Positions 25,745-34,241 of a DNA stretch of 64,000 bases are shown one piece after another; within the stretch, counting starts at the first letter, position 1, and every line of letters starts with the position of its first letter. A model generated the notes under the pieces. It worked only from the letters and a program-made list of their open reading frames with translations. It was not told the origin of the DNA and did not search any database. This stretch comes from Pseudoroseicyclus_A sp041714655. Its GTDB lineage: Bacteria; Pseudomonadota; Alphaproteobacteria; Rhodobacterales; Rhodobacteraceae. Made by a program: the position numbers and the translations under genes. The stretch lies in the NCBI RefSeq assembly GCF_041714655.1, contig NZ_CP168219.1, positions 1,178,001 through 1,242,000 of the forward strand, read 5' to 3'.

Positions 25745-25903
25745 CCCGCTGCGGGAGCGGCCGGGGCGGCGGCCCTCAGACCTCCGTCGCGTCACCCCCT
25801 CCGCCCGGCGCCCGGCCGGAGTTTGACATTGCAGCCCCCCCGCCGATGGCCGAAACTGGCGCGGCGCGAGGAGGCGCGGCGCATCAGGCAACGGGAGGAA
25901 CTG

Positions 25904-26758
25904 ATGGATCTCAACGAATTCAATCTCACCCAGCGGGTGAAGGACAGCTTCAGGACGGAGGAGGGCAGCCGGCTCAAGTTCCTCCTCGAGACCTTCATCG
26001 ACCATCTGCATGACTACACGCGCGAGACGAAGCTCACCCATGACGAATGGATGCGCGTGCTTATGTTCCTCTACGATTGCGGGCAGATCTCGACGCCGGA
26101 GCGGCACGAGTTCATCCTCCTTAGCGACGTCTTGGGCTGGTCGGCGCTCGTCGACATGATCAACACCAAGGGCGGCGCAACGGAGGGCTCGAACCTCGGG
26201 CCCTTCTACCTCGACAATGCCCCCAAGCTCGAGCTCGGCGACGACCTCTCCGACGGCCGCGAGGGCGTGACGGTGCTGATCCACGGCAAGGTGCAGGACA
26301 CGTTGAAGAACCCGCTGCCCGGCACCATCATCGACACTTGGCAGGCCGACAGCGCCGGCACCTATCCGATCCAGGAAGAGGGGCAGGACAAGTACGACCT
26401 CCGCGGCATCTTCAAGACCGACGATCAGGGCCGCTACTGGTACACGACCGTGCTGCCTAAGCCCTATACGGTGCCCTATGACGGCCCGGTGGGAGACCTC
26501 CTCCGCGCCGGCAAGCGCCATTCCTGGCGGGCGGCGCATCTGCACTACATCCTGCGGGCCGAGGGCTACAACGACATCACGACGGAGATCTTCTTCGCCG
26601 GCACCGAATATGTCGACAACGACGCCGTCTTCGGCGTGCGCAATTCGCTGATCGCGAAGGTCAAGCCGGTGAAGAGCGGCGACAGCCTGCCGTACGAGAC
26701 CGGCCGCAAGCCGGATGCCATCGTCGAGTTCGACTTCACGCTCGCGCCGGAAGGCTGA
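25904..26758 (+). CDS. Intradiol ring-cleavage dioxygenase (hydroxyquinol/catechol 1,2-dioxygenase type)
   Basis: A 284-residue non-haem Fe(III) dioxygenase. Start at the ATG at 25904 behind GGGAGGAA; an upstream in-frame ATG adds a basic, unlikely leader. Iron ligands can be placed: Tyr144 (AGTYP), Tyr178 (KPYTVP), and His202 and His204 (AHLHYIL). The N-terminal helical dimerisation domain (1-110) and the YDGPVGDLLRA segment fit hydroxyquinol 1,2-dioxygenases more than protocatechuate dioxygenases. It stands alone: no maleylacetate reductase, muconate enzyme or regulator adjoins. The ring substrate is therefore uncertain. Confidence 0.88.
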   Translation: MDLNEFNLTQRVKDSFRTEEGSRLKFLLETFIDHLHDYTRETKLTHDEWMRVLMFLYDCGQISTPERHEFILLSDVLGWSALVDMINTKGGATEGSNLGPFYLDNAPKLELGDDLSDGREGVTVLIHGKVQDTLKNPLPGTIIDTWQADSAGTYPIQEEGQDKYDLRGIFKTDDQGRYWYTTVLPKPYTVPYDGPVGDLLRAGKRHSWRAAHLHYILRAEGYNDITTEIFFAGTEYVDNDAVFGVRNSLIAKVKPVKSGDSLPYETGRKPDAIVEFDFTLAPEG

Positions 26759-26799
26759 GGGAAGGGCGCAGGGCGGGCGAGACCGCCCGGCCCTGCTCG

Positions 26800-26819
26800 G
26801 CCCGCCCTGACGGGCGGGC
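26800..26819. terminator. Bidirectional hairpin between convergent genes
   Basis: An 8-bp GC stem (26800-26807 with 26812-26819, loop TGAC) lies between the convergent dioxygenase and the leftward gene. A second, imperfect hairpin lies just before it (from about 26768). No long U-run follows on either strand. Confidence 0.45.
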
Positions 26820-26856
26820 TCGCAAGTCTCCGCCCAGCGGGGCAATCGCCTGCCCC

Positions 26857-27570
26857 TCAGGCGCTCTGCAGGAAATCGAGGTTCTGCGGCGCATCCAGAT
26901 GCTGGCTGTTGCGGGCGGTGACGGGCACGTCCGCGCCGACCTCCTCCAGCGCCATGGCCCGGGCGCGGACGGAGCCGTAGCCCTTCAGGAAAAAGCCGTA
27001 GTGGATGCTGCCGGCGCCCTCAGGCACGTCCAGCACCATCTGCCGCTCCGTCCAGTCCCGCGTGCCGTGCAGCGCGCCGTCCTCTCCCCGGTTCATCATG
27101 TTGTCGAAGCGCATCGTCCCCGTGCCGGGCGCATCGACGCGGAAGAAGGCCGTCGCCTCGTCCGCGCGCTCGGTGCGGAGCGTGACCAGCAGCCGCAACC
27201 GGCGACCGAGCCAGGGCTCGGCCCTGAGGCTCTGCATGAGGACGGCGATCTGGCCGTCGAGGTCGGGGGCCTCGCCCCGGGCCGGCAGGCTCTCGATCAC
27301 CGCCGTGCCGGGCTCATCAGGGTCGAGGCCCATCCGGTGGGTCACGCCATTGGTGGCCTGCCCGGTGATGCCCCAGCCGGCGGGGAGGGGCAGGGGCGCG
27401 AGTGCCTGCCCCGGCGCGCCCAGCTTCGCGGCGAGGGTGTTCCAGTCGGCGAGGCCGAACTGGCGCGCGACGAGCTCGAGGCTCTGCGCGTGGGAGATCC
27501 GGGTGCCTTGCTCGGCCAGCGCAGCGCGCAGGGCCTTGGCCATGGGTTTGGCGTCGAGAATGGTCCGCAT
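26857..27570 (-). CDS. Glyoxalase-superfamily-related protein with N-terminal helical domain
   Basis: A 237-residue protein. The start ATG at 27570 has an AAGGAGCT-type site. The first 60 residues (MRTILDAKPMAKALRAAL ... HAQSLELVARQFGLADWNTL) form a helical domain found in proteins annotated as glyoxalase-related. The rest resembles the beta-rich part joined to that domain, with WTERQMVLDVPE and IHYGFFLKGYGSVRA. No enzyme active site can be named. It is monocistronic, upstream of tRNA-His and in the same direction. Confidence 0.7.
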   Translation of the reverse strand: MRTILDAKPMAKALRAALAEQGTRISHAQSLELVARQFGLADWNTLAAKLGAPGQALAPLPLPAGWGITGQATNGVTHRMGLDPDEPGTAVIESLPARGEAPDLDGQIAVLMQSLRAEPWLGRRLRLLVTLRTERADEATAFFRVDAPGTGTMRFDNMMNRGEDGALHGTRDWTERQMVLDVPEGAGSIHYGFFLKGYGSVRARAMALEEVGADVPVTARNSQHLDAPQNLDFLQSA

Positions 27571-27856
27571 CGGGACAGCTCCTTGTCGGCGCGGCGTCAG
27601 GCTTCGGGGCTCGCATTGCCGGAGGTGCCGCGCTCGTGGGGCATGTCCATGATCTGGCAGATCCCGGGCCTTCACCATCTCCCGCGGAGGGGAGGCGAGC
27701 GGCGGGCGGCCGGGGCGCCCGTACTCAGATTAGCGCGGGCGGGGGTTTGCCGGCAAGGGCGGCGCGCTGTCGCCGGGCTAGCCGTAGGCCACAGGCGTTC
27801 TGCACGGGAATCCTGCGATCTCCGTGGGCCCACCGTTGCCCGCAATGTCTGGAAGA

Positions 27857-27933
27857 TGGTACCGCCTCCCCGGCTCGAACGGGGGACCTCTTGATCCACA
27901 ATCAAGCGCTCTAACCTACTGAGCTAAGGCGGC
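27857..27933 (-). tRNA. tRNA-His (GTG)
   Basis: A full 77-nt cloverleaf with encoded CCA. The anticodon stem CTTGA/TCAAG encloses TTGTGGA, so the anticodon is GTG. The acceptor stem is GCCGCCT/AGGCGGT, giving a G1:U72 pair and A73, and the base before G1 is T. The usual encoded G-1 of tRNA-His is therefore absent. This is the state described for most Alphaproteobacteria, where the histidyl-tRNA synthetase changed in step. Confidence 0.97.
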
Positions 27934-27977
27934 ACGCGGGGCAGCGATTACCGAAGGGGGCGCACGATTGCAAGAGC

Positions 27978-28013
27978 GGCCGGGCGGCCTCCCTTCGGGG
28001 AAGCCGCCCGGCC
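27978..28013 (-). terminator. Hairpin after metG
   Basis: Immediately past the metG stop on the minus strand, an 11-bp GC stem (28003-28013 with 27978-27988) closes a 14-nt loop region with its own CCC/GGG pairing. It is followed by GCTCTTG, a weak U-run. Probably the end of the metG transcript. Confidence 0.55.
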
Positions 28014-28018
28014 CCTGA

Positions 28019-29728
28019 CTAGCCCTTGCCGGCGAAGCGCGCGGCCCAGCCCTCGCGCTCCTCGTCGGTGATCTTGGCGAAAAGGTTCTCCGGCACCGTG
28101 AAGGCCTCGCCGCCTGTCAGCGCCGTCAGCGCCTCCCGGGCCGCGCCGGGCCAGGCGGCGCCGTCCGTCCCCAGCGCCTCCGTCAGGACCGCTGCGGTGA
28201 AGGGGATGAAGGGCGCCGAGATGACGGCGTAGAGCCGCACGAGGTTGAGCCCCAGCCGCACCTGCATGGCGGCCCGCTCCGGGTCTTCCTTGAAGGTCGC
28301 CCAGGGCGCCGCGCCTTGCAGATACTCGTTCCCCGCCACCCAGAGCGCACGCAGCTCGGCGGAGGCCTTGCGGACCTCCATCGCCTCCATCTGGGCCTCG
28401 TAGGCGCGCAGGCGTCCCTCGATCTCCTCCGCCAGTGCCTCTTCGGCCGGCCCCCAGGCGCCGCCCTCCGGCACCGTCTCGCCGAACTTCGACCGGCAGA
28501 ACTTGGTGATCCGGCTGACGAAATTGCCGAGGACATCGGCGAGGTCCTTGTTCACCCCGGCCTGGAAATTCTCCCAGGTGAACTCGCTGTCGCTGCTCTC
28601 GGGCGCGTGGCTGAGGAGCCACCAGCGCCAGGTGTCGGCCGGCAGGATTTCCAGCGCCGCATCCATGAAGACGCCGCGCCCCCGCGAGGTGGAGAACTGG
28701 CCGCCGTCATAGGTCAGGTAATTGAAACTCTTGATGTAATCGACGAGCTTCCACGGCTCGCCGCTGCCGAGCAGCGTCACAGGGAAGCCGAGCGTGTGGA
28801 AGGGCACGTTGTCCTTCCCCATGAACTGGGTGTAGCGGACGTCCTCCGCCCCTTTGTCGGTGCGCCACCAGCGCTCCCAGTCGTCCCCCTTGCCGGCATC
28901 GACCCATTCCTGCGCCGCGGCGATGTATTCGATGGGCGCATCGAACCAGACGTAGAAGACCTTGCCCTCCATCCCCGGCCAGGGCTCGTCGCCCTTCTGC
29001 ACCGGCACGCCCCAGTTGAGGTCGCGGGTGATGCCCCGGTCCTGCAGGCCCTCGCCGTCGTTCAGCCATTTCTTCGCGATGGAGGTGGTCAGCACCGGCC
29101 AGCTCTCCTGCCGGTCGATCCAGTCGTTCAGCGCGTCCTTCATCGCCGACTGGCGGAGGTAGAGATGCTTGGTCTCGCGCATCTCGAGGTCGGTGGAGCC
29201 GGAGATCGTCGAATGCGGGTCGATCAGGTCGACCGGGTCGAGCTGCTTGGTGCAATTGTCGCACTGGTCGCCCCGCGCTTCGGGGAAGCCGCAGTTGGGG
29301 CAGGTGCCCTCGATATAGCGGTCGGGCAGGAAGCGGCCGTCGGCATGGGAATACATCTGCCGCTCCGAGACCTCGCGGATCAGCCCCGCCTCGGCGAGCC
29401 TTGCGGCGAAATGCTGGGTCAGCCTCCGGTTCTGCGGCCCCGAGGAGCGGCCGAAATGGTCGAAGGAGAGCCCGAAGCCGCGCGCCAGCTCTTCCTGCAC
29501 CGCGTGCATCTCGGCGCAATAGTCGGCGTCCGGCTGGCCGGCCTTGGCGGCGGCGATCTCCGCCGGGGTGCCGTGCTCGTCGGTGGCGCAGAGAAAGAGC
29601 ACCTCATGGCCCCGCCCCCGCAGGTAGCGGGCATAAAGATCGGCCGGCAGCTGGCTGCCGACGAGCGTCCCGAGATGCTTGATGCCGTTGATGTAGGGCA
29701 GGGCCGAGGTGATGAGGTGCCGGGCCAT
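28019..29728 (-). CDS. metG: Methionyl-tRNA synthetase
   Basis: A 569-residue class I aminoacyl-tRNA synthetase that charges tRNA-Met. The HIGH motif appears as HLGT near residue 18 and the KMSKS loop as FSTSRG around residue 340. The zinc knuckle has CPNCGF and CDNC pairs (about 142-162), the four-cysteine form. No C-terminal dimerisation (tRNA-binding) domain is attached. It is preceded by GGAGAG and stands alone between a hairpin and a dispersed repeat. Confidence 0.97.
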   Translation of the reverse strand: MARHLITSALPYINGIKHLGTLVGSQLPADLYARYLRGRGHEVLFLCATDEHGTPAEIAAAKAGQPDADYCAEMHAVQEELARGFGLSFDHFGRSSGPQNRRLTQHFAARLAEAGLIREVSERQMYSHADGRFLPDRYIEGTCPNCGFPEARGDQCDNCTKQLDPVDLIDPHSTISGSTDLEMRETKHLYLRQSAMKDALNDWIDRQESWPVLTTSIAKKWLNDGEGLQDRGITRDLNWGVPVQKGDEPWPGMEGKVFYVWFDAPIEYIAAAQEWVDAGKGDDWERWWRTDKGAEDVRYTQFMGKDNVPFHTLGFPVTLLGSGEPWKLVDYIKSFNYLTYDGGQFSTSRGRGVFMDAALEILPADTWRWWLLSHAPESSDSEFTWENFQAGVNKDLADVLGNFVSRITKFCRSKFGETVPEGGAWGPAEEALAEEIEGRLRAYEAQMEAMEVRKASAELRALWVAGNEYLQGAAPWATFKEDPERAAMQVRLGLNLVRLYAVISAPFIPFTAAVLTEALGTDGAAWPGAAREALTALTGGEAFTVPENLFAKITDEEREGWAARFAGKG

Positions 29729-29829
29729 GGTCTCTCCTGTCGTTCGACTGGTCCTTTAGCCCTCGCCGGGCCGCGTGGCCAGTGGCGGCTGGTCAGTTGC
29801 GGCCGCCCCGCCCCCCTTCCCGGATCCCC

Positions 29830-29903
29830 TTTCATCTGGCCAGAAATACCTCGGAGGTGTGGAGGCAGAGCCTCCACCCGGCCCGGCACGGGCCGGCCCC
29901 CCC
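29830..29903 (+). repeat. Dispersed three-hairpin repeat, copy 1
   Basis: TTTCATCTGGCCAGAAATAC, then a small CCTCGGAGG hairpin, then an 8-bp stem GTGGAGGC/GCCTCCAC with AGA loop, and a GGCCC/GGGCC hairpin. The same block recurs at 59167 with very few changes over about 55 bases. It lies in the gap before the SGNH gene, outside all coding sequence. Confidence 0.75.
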
Positions 29904-29969
29904 GCCCCGCCCTTGCCGCCGCCCCCCACCCGGGGCATCGTCTCCCCCGGGGCAAGGGTGAGGCCGGCA

Positions 29970-31133
29970 GTGCGCGACAAGAGCCTTCTGATCATGGCCT
30001 TCGGCCAGTCGAATGCCGATGTGCACAATGCCGGCCCGCGGCTTGCGGCCGCACCGCTGGAGGACCCGCGGCTCGTCATCCCCGATGACGGCGCCGGGTT
30101 TCGCGGGCACATGGGCCTCGCGCCCAAGCGCCCGGTCTCCGGCTTCACCCCCTTCGCCCCCTTCGAGCGGCGGGTCATGTCGCTGACCGGCGCCGCCGGG
30201 GCGCGGGTGCTGCACGAGATGGGCGAGGCCGCCCCCGCCCGCATCATCCTCAGGAGCGGCGCCAAGGGCGGGCGGCGGCTGCTTGGCCTGCGGCAGGGGG
30301 AGCGCGAGGTCGACGGGCTCCTCAGGACCTGCGCCGGCGATGTCTCGCCGCTCTTCGCGAGCCTGCTACGGGTGATCGCCGAGATCTGCGAGGCCGCGGC
30401 GGGGCAGGGGCCCGAGGTCGGCGCCATCGCCTTCGTCTTCGCCCATGGCGAGAGCGAGCGGCGGATGGAGCGCGGCACCTATGTGGGGCTCCTGCACGAG
30501 ATGATGGATCAGGTGGCCGAGGTGCTCGCGCCCCTGGCGCTGCCGCTCCACTGGCATCTCGTGCAGGCCGCGGGGCCGGGGGCGGAGGGGGCGGGCAATG
30601 CCTGGCCGAACCGCCTCGCGCTGGCCGACATCGCCCGGGCGCGCCCCGACGCGAGCCTCGCCGCCGCCGCCTATCCCTGGCCGCTCGCCGACGGCGTGCA
30701 TTACAGCGCCGAGGGCAAGGCGCTGCTCGGCGAGGTGCTGGGGCGCGCCATCGCCGGGCAGCTCTCCGGCACCCCCCGCGCGCTGCCGGAGCTGGCGAGG
30801 GCCGAGGCAGAGGGCACGCGCCTCCGCCTCGCCTTCACCGGCCCCGAGCTGACGCTCGACCCCGACCCGCCCGCCGGACGGCACGGCTTTGCCATGGCGC
30901 GGGGCGAGGTGGCGGAGGTCGCGGCTTCCGGCCACGAGGTCGAGATCACGCTCGCTGCGCCCGCCGGCCCCGGGGGCCTCAGCTATGCCTATGCGCCCTG
31001 GAGCCGGGGCACCCGCAGCGGCCATCCGCATGCGGCGCTGGGGGGCGGGGCGCTCCGCTCGGTCGCGGCCGTGCCGTCGATCCTCATCCCCGGCCGGAGG
31101 CTCCACGACTGGGCGCCGGCCTTCGCGCTCTAG
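29970..31133 (+). CDS. Putative SGNH/sialate-O-acetylesterase-like hydrolase
   Basis: A 387-residue protein beginning at the GTG at 29970 (VRDKSLLIMAFGQSNADVH); the open frame runs further upstream through the repeat, which I take as non-coding. AFGQSN is the block I motif seen in carbohydrate esterase SGNH proteins, FAHGESE resembles block III, and the DGVHYSAEG segment supplies the Asp/His of block V. Deacetylation of a sugar or similar is possible, the substrate is unknown. No signal peptide. Its stop codon overlaps that of the convergent MFS gene (CTAG). Confidence 0.7.
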   Translation: MRDKSLLIMAFGQSNADVHNAGPRLAAAPLEDPRLVIPDDGAGFRGHMGLAPKRPVSGFTPFAPFERRVMSLTGAAGARVLHEMGEAAPARIILRSGAKGGRRLLGLRQGEREVDGLLRTCAGDVSPLFASLLRVIAEICEAAAGQGPEVGAIAFVFAHGESERRMERGTYVGLLHEMMDQVAEVLAPLALPLHWHLVQAAGPGAEGAGNAWPNRLALADIARARPDASLAAAAYPWPLADGVHYSAEGKALLGEVLGRAIAGQLSGTPRALPELARAEAEGTRLRLAFTGPELTLDPDPPAGRHGFAMARGEVAEVAASGHEVEITLAAPAGPGGLSYAYAPWSRGTRSGHPHAALGGGALRSVAAVPSILIPGRRLHDWAPAFAL

Positions 31134-32383
31134 CGCTCGGGCGCCTCGCTCGGGGCCTTACGCCGCTCCTCCCGCTCCTTCCGCGTCAGCCAGCCGATGA
31201 GGAAGGAGGTGCGCGGCGCATAGGCATAGGCCGTCTTCGTCTCCGCCGGGCGCGAGCGCATCCGCACGGTCGCGAAGGCGACGAGCGCCACATGGGCGAG
31301 GGCGATGACGAGGAAAAGCGCGTAGGGCCCGAGGGCCGAGATCAGCGCCGAGGTGCTCCAGGGCGCGGCGATGGCGCCGACGGCGTAGAAGAACATGAGC
31401 GCGGCGGAGAGCTCGACCCGCTCCTCGGAACTGGCGAAATCATGGGCATGGGCGGTGGCGACGGAATAGATCGGCACGGTCACCGCGCCGAAGAGCGCCG
31501 CCGCCGCCATGATCGCCCCCCGCCCTCCGATGGCCGCCAGCACCGCCGCGCCGCAGGCGATGGTGGCCGCCACCGAAAGGCCGAGCAGCACATGCCGCCG
31601 GTCGTATCTGTCCGCCAGCCAGCCGGCGGGGAGCTGCGCCAGCCCGCCGCCGCCGACATAGATGGCGAGGAAAAGCCCGATCTCGGAGGCCTTCAGGCCC
31701 ACCTCCTGCCCGTAGATCGGCCCGACCATCCGGAACGAGGCGCCCGAGACGGCCGAGACGAGCACGGCGGCCACCGCAAGCGGCGAGCAGCGCCAGGCCA
31801 GCCCGGGGCGGAGCCGCCCGGCCGGCGGCGCCTCGGGCGCCGGCATCCGGGTCACGGCCAGCGGCAGGATCGAGGCGCAGCAGAGGATCGAGAGCAGTGC
31901 ATAGGCGGTATAGGTCGGCATGTCGGCCAGCCCGCCGATCATGAACTGCGCGACGAGCGAGGCCGAGATGTCGACGACCCGGTACGATCCCATGGCGCGC
32001 CCGCGCGTCTCGTTCGTCAGCCGGGCCATGAGCCAGGCCTCGATGACCGTGTAGCAGCCGGCGACGCAGAGGCCCGTCGCCATGCGCATGATCGTCCAGG
32101 CGATGTCGTCGGTGACGAGGATATGGGCGGTCAGGCCGATGGCGCCGAGCGCGGTGAAGCCGGCATAGGCGCGGGCATGGCCGACGGCGCCCATGAGCCG
32201 TGGCGCCCACCAGCAGCCGGCGAAGAAGCCGAGGAAATGCGCCGAGCCGAGAAGGCCGACGGCCCCGGTCGAGAAGCCCGCCGACAGGCCCGTCAGCGCA
32301 TCGAGCGGGCCGACGCCCCCCGAGGAGAGCTGCAGGAGCGTCACCGACAGAAGGAGCGGCAGGAAGGTCAGCATCAGGCGCAT
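31130..32383 (-). CDS. MFS transporter, YcaD-like
   Basis: A 417-residue major facilitator with about 12 membrane segments and a basic C-terminal tail (RKEREERRKAPSEAPER). A motif-A-like GWLADRYDRR occurs in the second half, and AWLMARLTNETRGRAMG in the first. This resembles the YcaD-type group of presumed drug or metabolite exporters; no substrate can be given. It ends in a four-base convergent overlap with the esterase-like gene and its start is followed upstream by 270 bp before the divergent aldo/keto reductase. Confidence 0.88.
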   Translation of the reverse strand: MRLMLTFLPLLLSVTLLQLSSGGVGPLDALTGLSAGFSTGAVGLLGSAHFLGFFAGCWWAPRLMGAVGHARAYAGFTALGAIGLTAHILVTDDIAWTIMRMATGLCVAGCYTVIEAWLMARLTNETRGRAMGSYRVVDISASLVAQFMIGGLADMPTYTAYALLSILCCASILPLAVTRMPAPEAPPAGRLRPGLAWRCSPLAVAAVLVSAVSGASFRMVGPIYGQEVGLKASEIGLFLAIYVGGGGLAQLPAGWLADRYDRRHVLLGLSVAATIACGAAVLAAIGGRGAIMAAAALFGAVTVPIYSVATAHAHDFASSEERVELSAALMFFYAVGAIAAPWSTSALISALGPYALFLVIALAHVALVAFATVRMRSRPAETKTAYAYAPRTSFLIGWLTRKEREERRKAPSEAPER

Positions 32384-32652
32384 CGTGGCCCCAGACCTGC
32401 GCCGATTGGCGCGCGGGCGCTAGGCGAAAAGCGACAGGTCCGGGCGAAAATGGGTGGCGCGCGGCAGGGGGGGGGCGGAAGCCACAGGGTCTCCGCCCAC
32501 GATATCCATATGGACATCGGCCCCGGCCCGATCCGGCGCGTGGCCCGATCCGGCGCGGCCGGCCCCGACCGAATGCCCTGCTGCCGCCACCTCCCCCTTG
32601 CCCCCGGCGCCCCCATCCTTACCCTGCCGCCCGAACCAGGGACGGGACGGAT

Positions 32653-33684
32653 ATGAAACGACGCATGATCGGCACCCTCGAGGTGTCGGACTGGTGCTTC
32701 GGCACCATGACCTTCGGCAGCCAGACGGACGAGGCGGAGGCGCATCGCCAGCTCTCCCGCGCCCGCGACTTCGGCATGGATTTCCTCGACACGGCCGAGA
32801 TGTATCCCGTCGCCCCGGTGACGAAGGAGACCTTGGGCCGCACGGAGGAGGTCATCGGCAGCTGGATCGCGACGCACGGGCGCCAGGGCTGGAAGATCGC
32901 CACCAAGATCACCGGCGCCGGCGGCGTGGCGCGGGACGGCGCGCCGATCGACGGGGTGGCGGTGCGCACTGCCGTGGAGGCCTCGCTCAAGCGGCTGCAG
33001 ACCGACCACATCGACATCTACCAGTTCCACTGGCCGAACCGCGGCGCCTATTCCTTCCGTCAGAACTGGCGCTTCGACCCCTCGGGTCAGGACAGGGAAG
33101 AGGTCATCGCCCATATGGACGATTGCCTCGGCGCGCTCGCCGCGCTGAGGGACGAGGGCAAGATCGGCGCCTTCGGCCTCTCCAACGAAAGCGCCTGGGG
33201 CACCTGCCGCTGGATCGACAGGGCCGAGGCGCTGGGCGCCCCCCGCGTCGTCTCGGTGCAGAACGAATATTCGCTGCTCTGCCGGCTCTACGACACAGAC
33301 ATGGCCGAGATGAGCGTCAACGAGGGCGTGACGCTCCTGTCCTATTCGCCGCTCGCCGCCGGCTATCTGACCGGCAAGTATCAGGGCGGCGCGGTGCCGG
33401 AGGGCAGCCGGATGACGCGCAACAAGGATCTCGGCGGCCGCGTCTCGGAACGGGTCGAGGGGACGGTCGCGGCCTATCTGGAGATTGCGGAGAAGCACGG
33501 GATCGACCCGGTTCACATGGCGCTCAACTGGCAGGGCACGCGGCCCTTCCCGGTCTGTCCGATCATCGGGGCGCGGACGGATGCGCAGCTCGAGCACATC
33601 CTTGCGGGCTACGGCACCGAGCTCTCGCCCGCGCTGATCGAGGACATCGAGGTCGCGCACAAGCGCCACCCGATGCCCTATTGA
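32653..33684 (+). CDS. Aldo/keto reductase
   Basis: A 343-residue NADPH-dependent aldo/keto reductase of the Tas/YajO-like group. The catalytic tetrad is recognisable: Asp and Tyr in FLDTAEMYP, Lys in KIATKITG, and His in YQFHWPN. Cofactor residues are in the C-terminal PIIGARTDAQLEH. The start ATG at 32653 follows GGGACGG. It overlaps the next lipoprotein gene by one base (TGATG). Carbonyl detoxification is plausible, the physiological substrate is unknown. Confidence 0.92.
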   Translation: MKRRMIGTLEVSDWCFGTMTFGSQTDEAEAHRQLSRARDFGMDFLDTAEMYPVAPVTKETLGRTEEVIGSWIATHGRQGWKIATKITGAGGVARDGAPIDGVAVRTAVEASLKRLQTDHIDIYQFHWPNRGAYSFRQNWRFDPSGQDREEVIAHMDDCLGALAALRDEGKIGAFGLSNESAWGTCRWIDRAEALGAPRVVSVQNEYSLLCRLYDTDMAEMSVNEGVTLLSYSPLAAGYLTGKYQGGAVPEGSRMTRNKDLGGRVSERVEGTVAAYLEIAEKHGIDPVHMALNWQGTRPFPVCPIIGARTDAQLEHILAGYGTELSPALIEDIEVAHKRHPMPY

Positions 33685-34154
33685 TGCGCGCCGCCACCTT
33701 CCTCCTGCTCCTGGCTCTCGCCGCCTGTGCCCGGCCGGCGCCGGCACCGGAGAGCTTCCGCCTCGCCGGCGCCCCCATCGCCTCGACCACGCGCGGCGAG
33801 CCGCAGGCCTTGGCAGGCGAGTGGCAGGTGGCGGCGGCCTATCCCGGGCCCGGCCCCGGCGCCGGGCAGCCCGTGCGCGTCAGCTTCGGCCCCAGCGGAG
33901 GGATGGCGCTGGGCTGGCAGGGCGGCGGCTGGCAGCTCACCCCGGCGGGGCCAGGGCGCTGGGAGGGGCCGGAGGGGCCGCTCTGGCTTCTCTGGGCGGA
34001 CGAGAGCTTCCGCATCGCCGTCCTCGGCACGCCGGACGGGAGCTTCGGCTTCATCCTGACCCGCCCCGCCGTCGCCGGCCGCGGCGACCTCCTCACCGCC
34101 GCCCGCGAGATGCTCGATTTCAACGGCTACGACCTCACCCGCCTGCCGGGCTGA
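33684..34154 (+). CDS. Putative lipoprotein, lipocalin-like
   Basis: A 156-residue protein with a lipoprotein signal peptide: MRAATFLLLLALAACARP, lipobox LAAC, so Cys15 would be lipidated. The mature protein has LAGEWQVAAAYPG, which resembles the GxW strand of bacterial lipocalins (Blc), and further beta-rich sequence (GWQLTPAGPGRWEGPEG). Its ATG overlaps the aldo/keto reductase stop. Lipocalin membership is tentative. Confidence 0.72.
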   Translation: MRAATFLLLLALAACARPAPAPESFRLAGAPIASTTRGEPQALAGEWQVAAAYPGPGPGAGQPVRVSFGPSGGMALGWQGGGWQLTPAGPGRWEGPEGPLWLLWADESFRIAVLGTPDGSFGFILTRPAVAGRGDLLTAAREMLDFNGYDLTRLPG

Positions 34155-34155
34155 T

Positions 34156-34222
34156 CTCGCTTTCTTGCAAATACTCCGGGGGTCCGGGGGCATTTCGGCC
34201 CCCGGAGGGCAGGGGGGCCGGG
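34156..34222 (+). repeat. Dispersed intergenic repeat with GC hairpin
   Basis: CTCGCTTTCTTGCAAATACT leads into an 8-bp stem (34184-34191 with 34198-34205, loop ATTTCG). The lead matches the inverted copy at 20033-19984. It fills the gap between convergent genes and may double as a terminator. Confidence 0.55.
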
Positions 34223-34241
34223 GTATGCAATCCCCCGCGCC

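Noticed and set aside
25823..25903. An N-terminal extension of the dioxygenase
   Set aside because: The added residues are basic and unlike the family, while the ATG at 25904 has a good ribosome site.
29775..29969. A Pro-rich N-terminal domain on the SGNH-like protein
   Set aside because: The region is occupied by the dispersed repeat also present at 59167, and the fold begins after the GTG at 29970.
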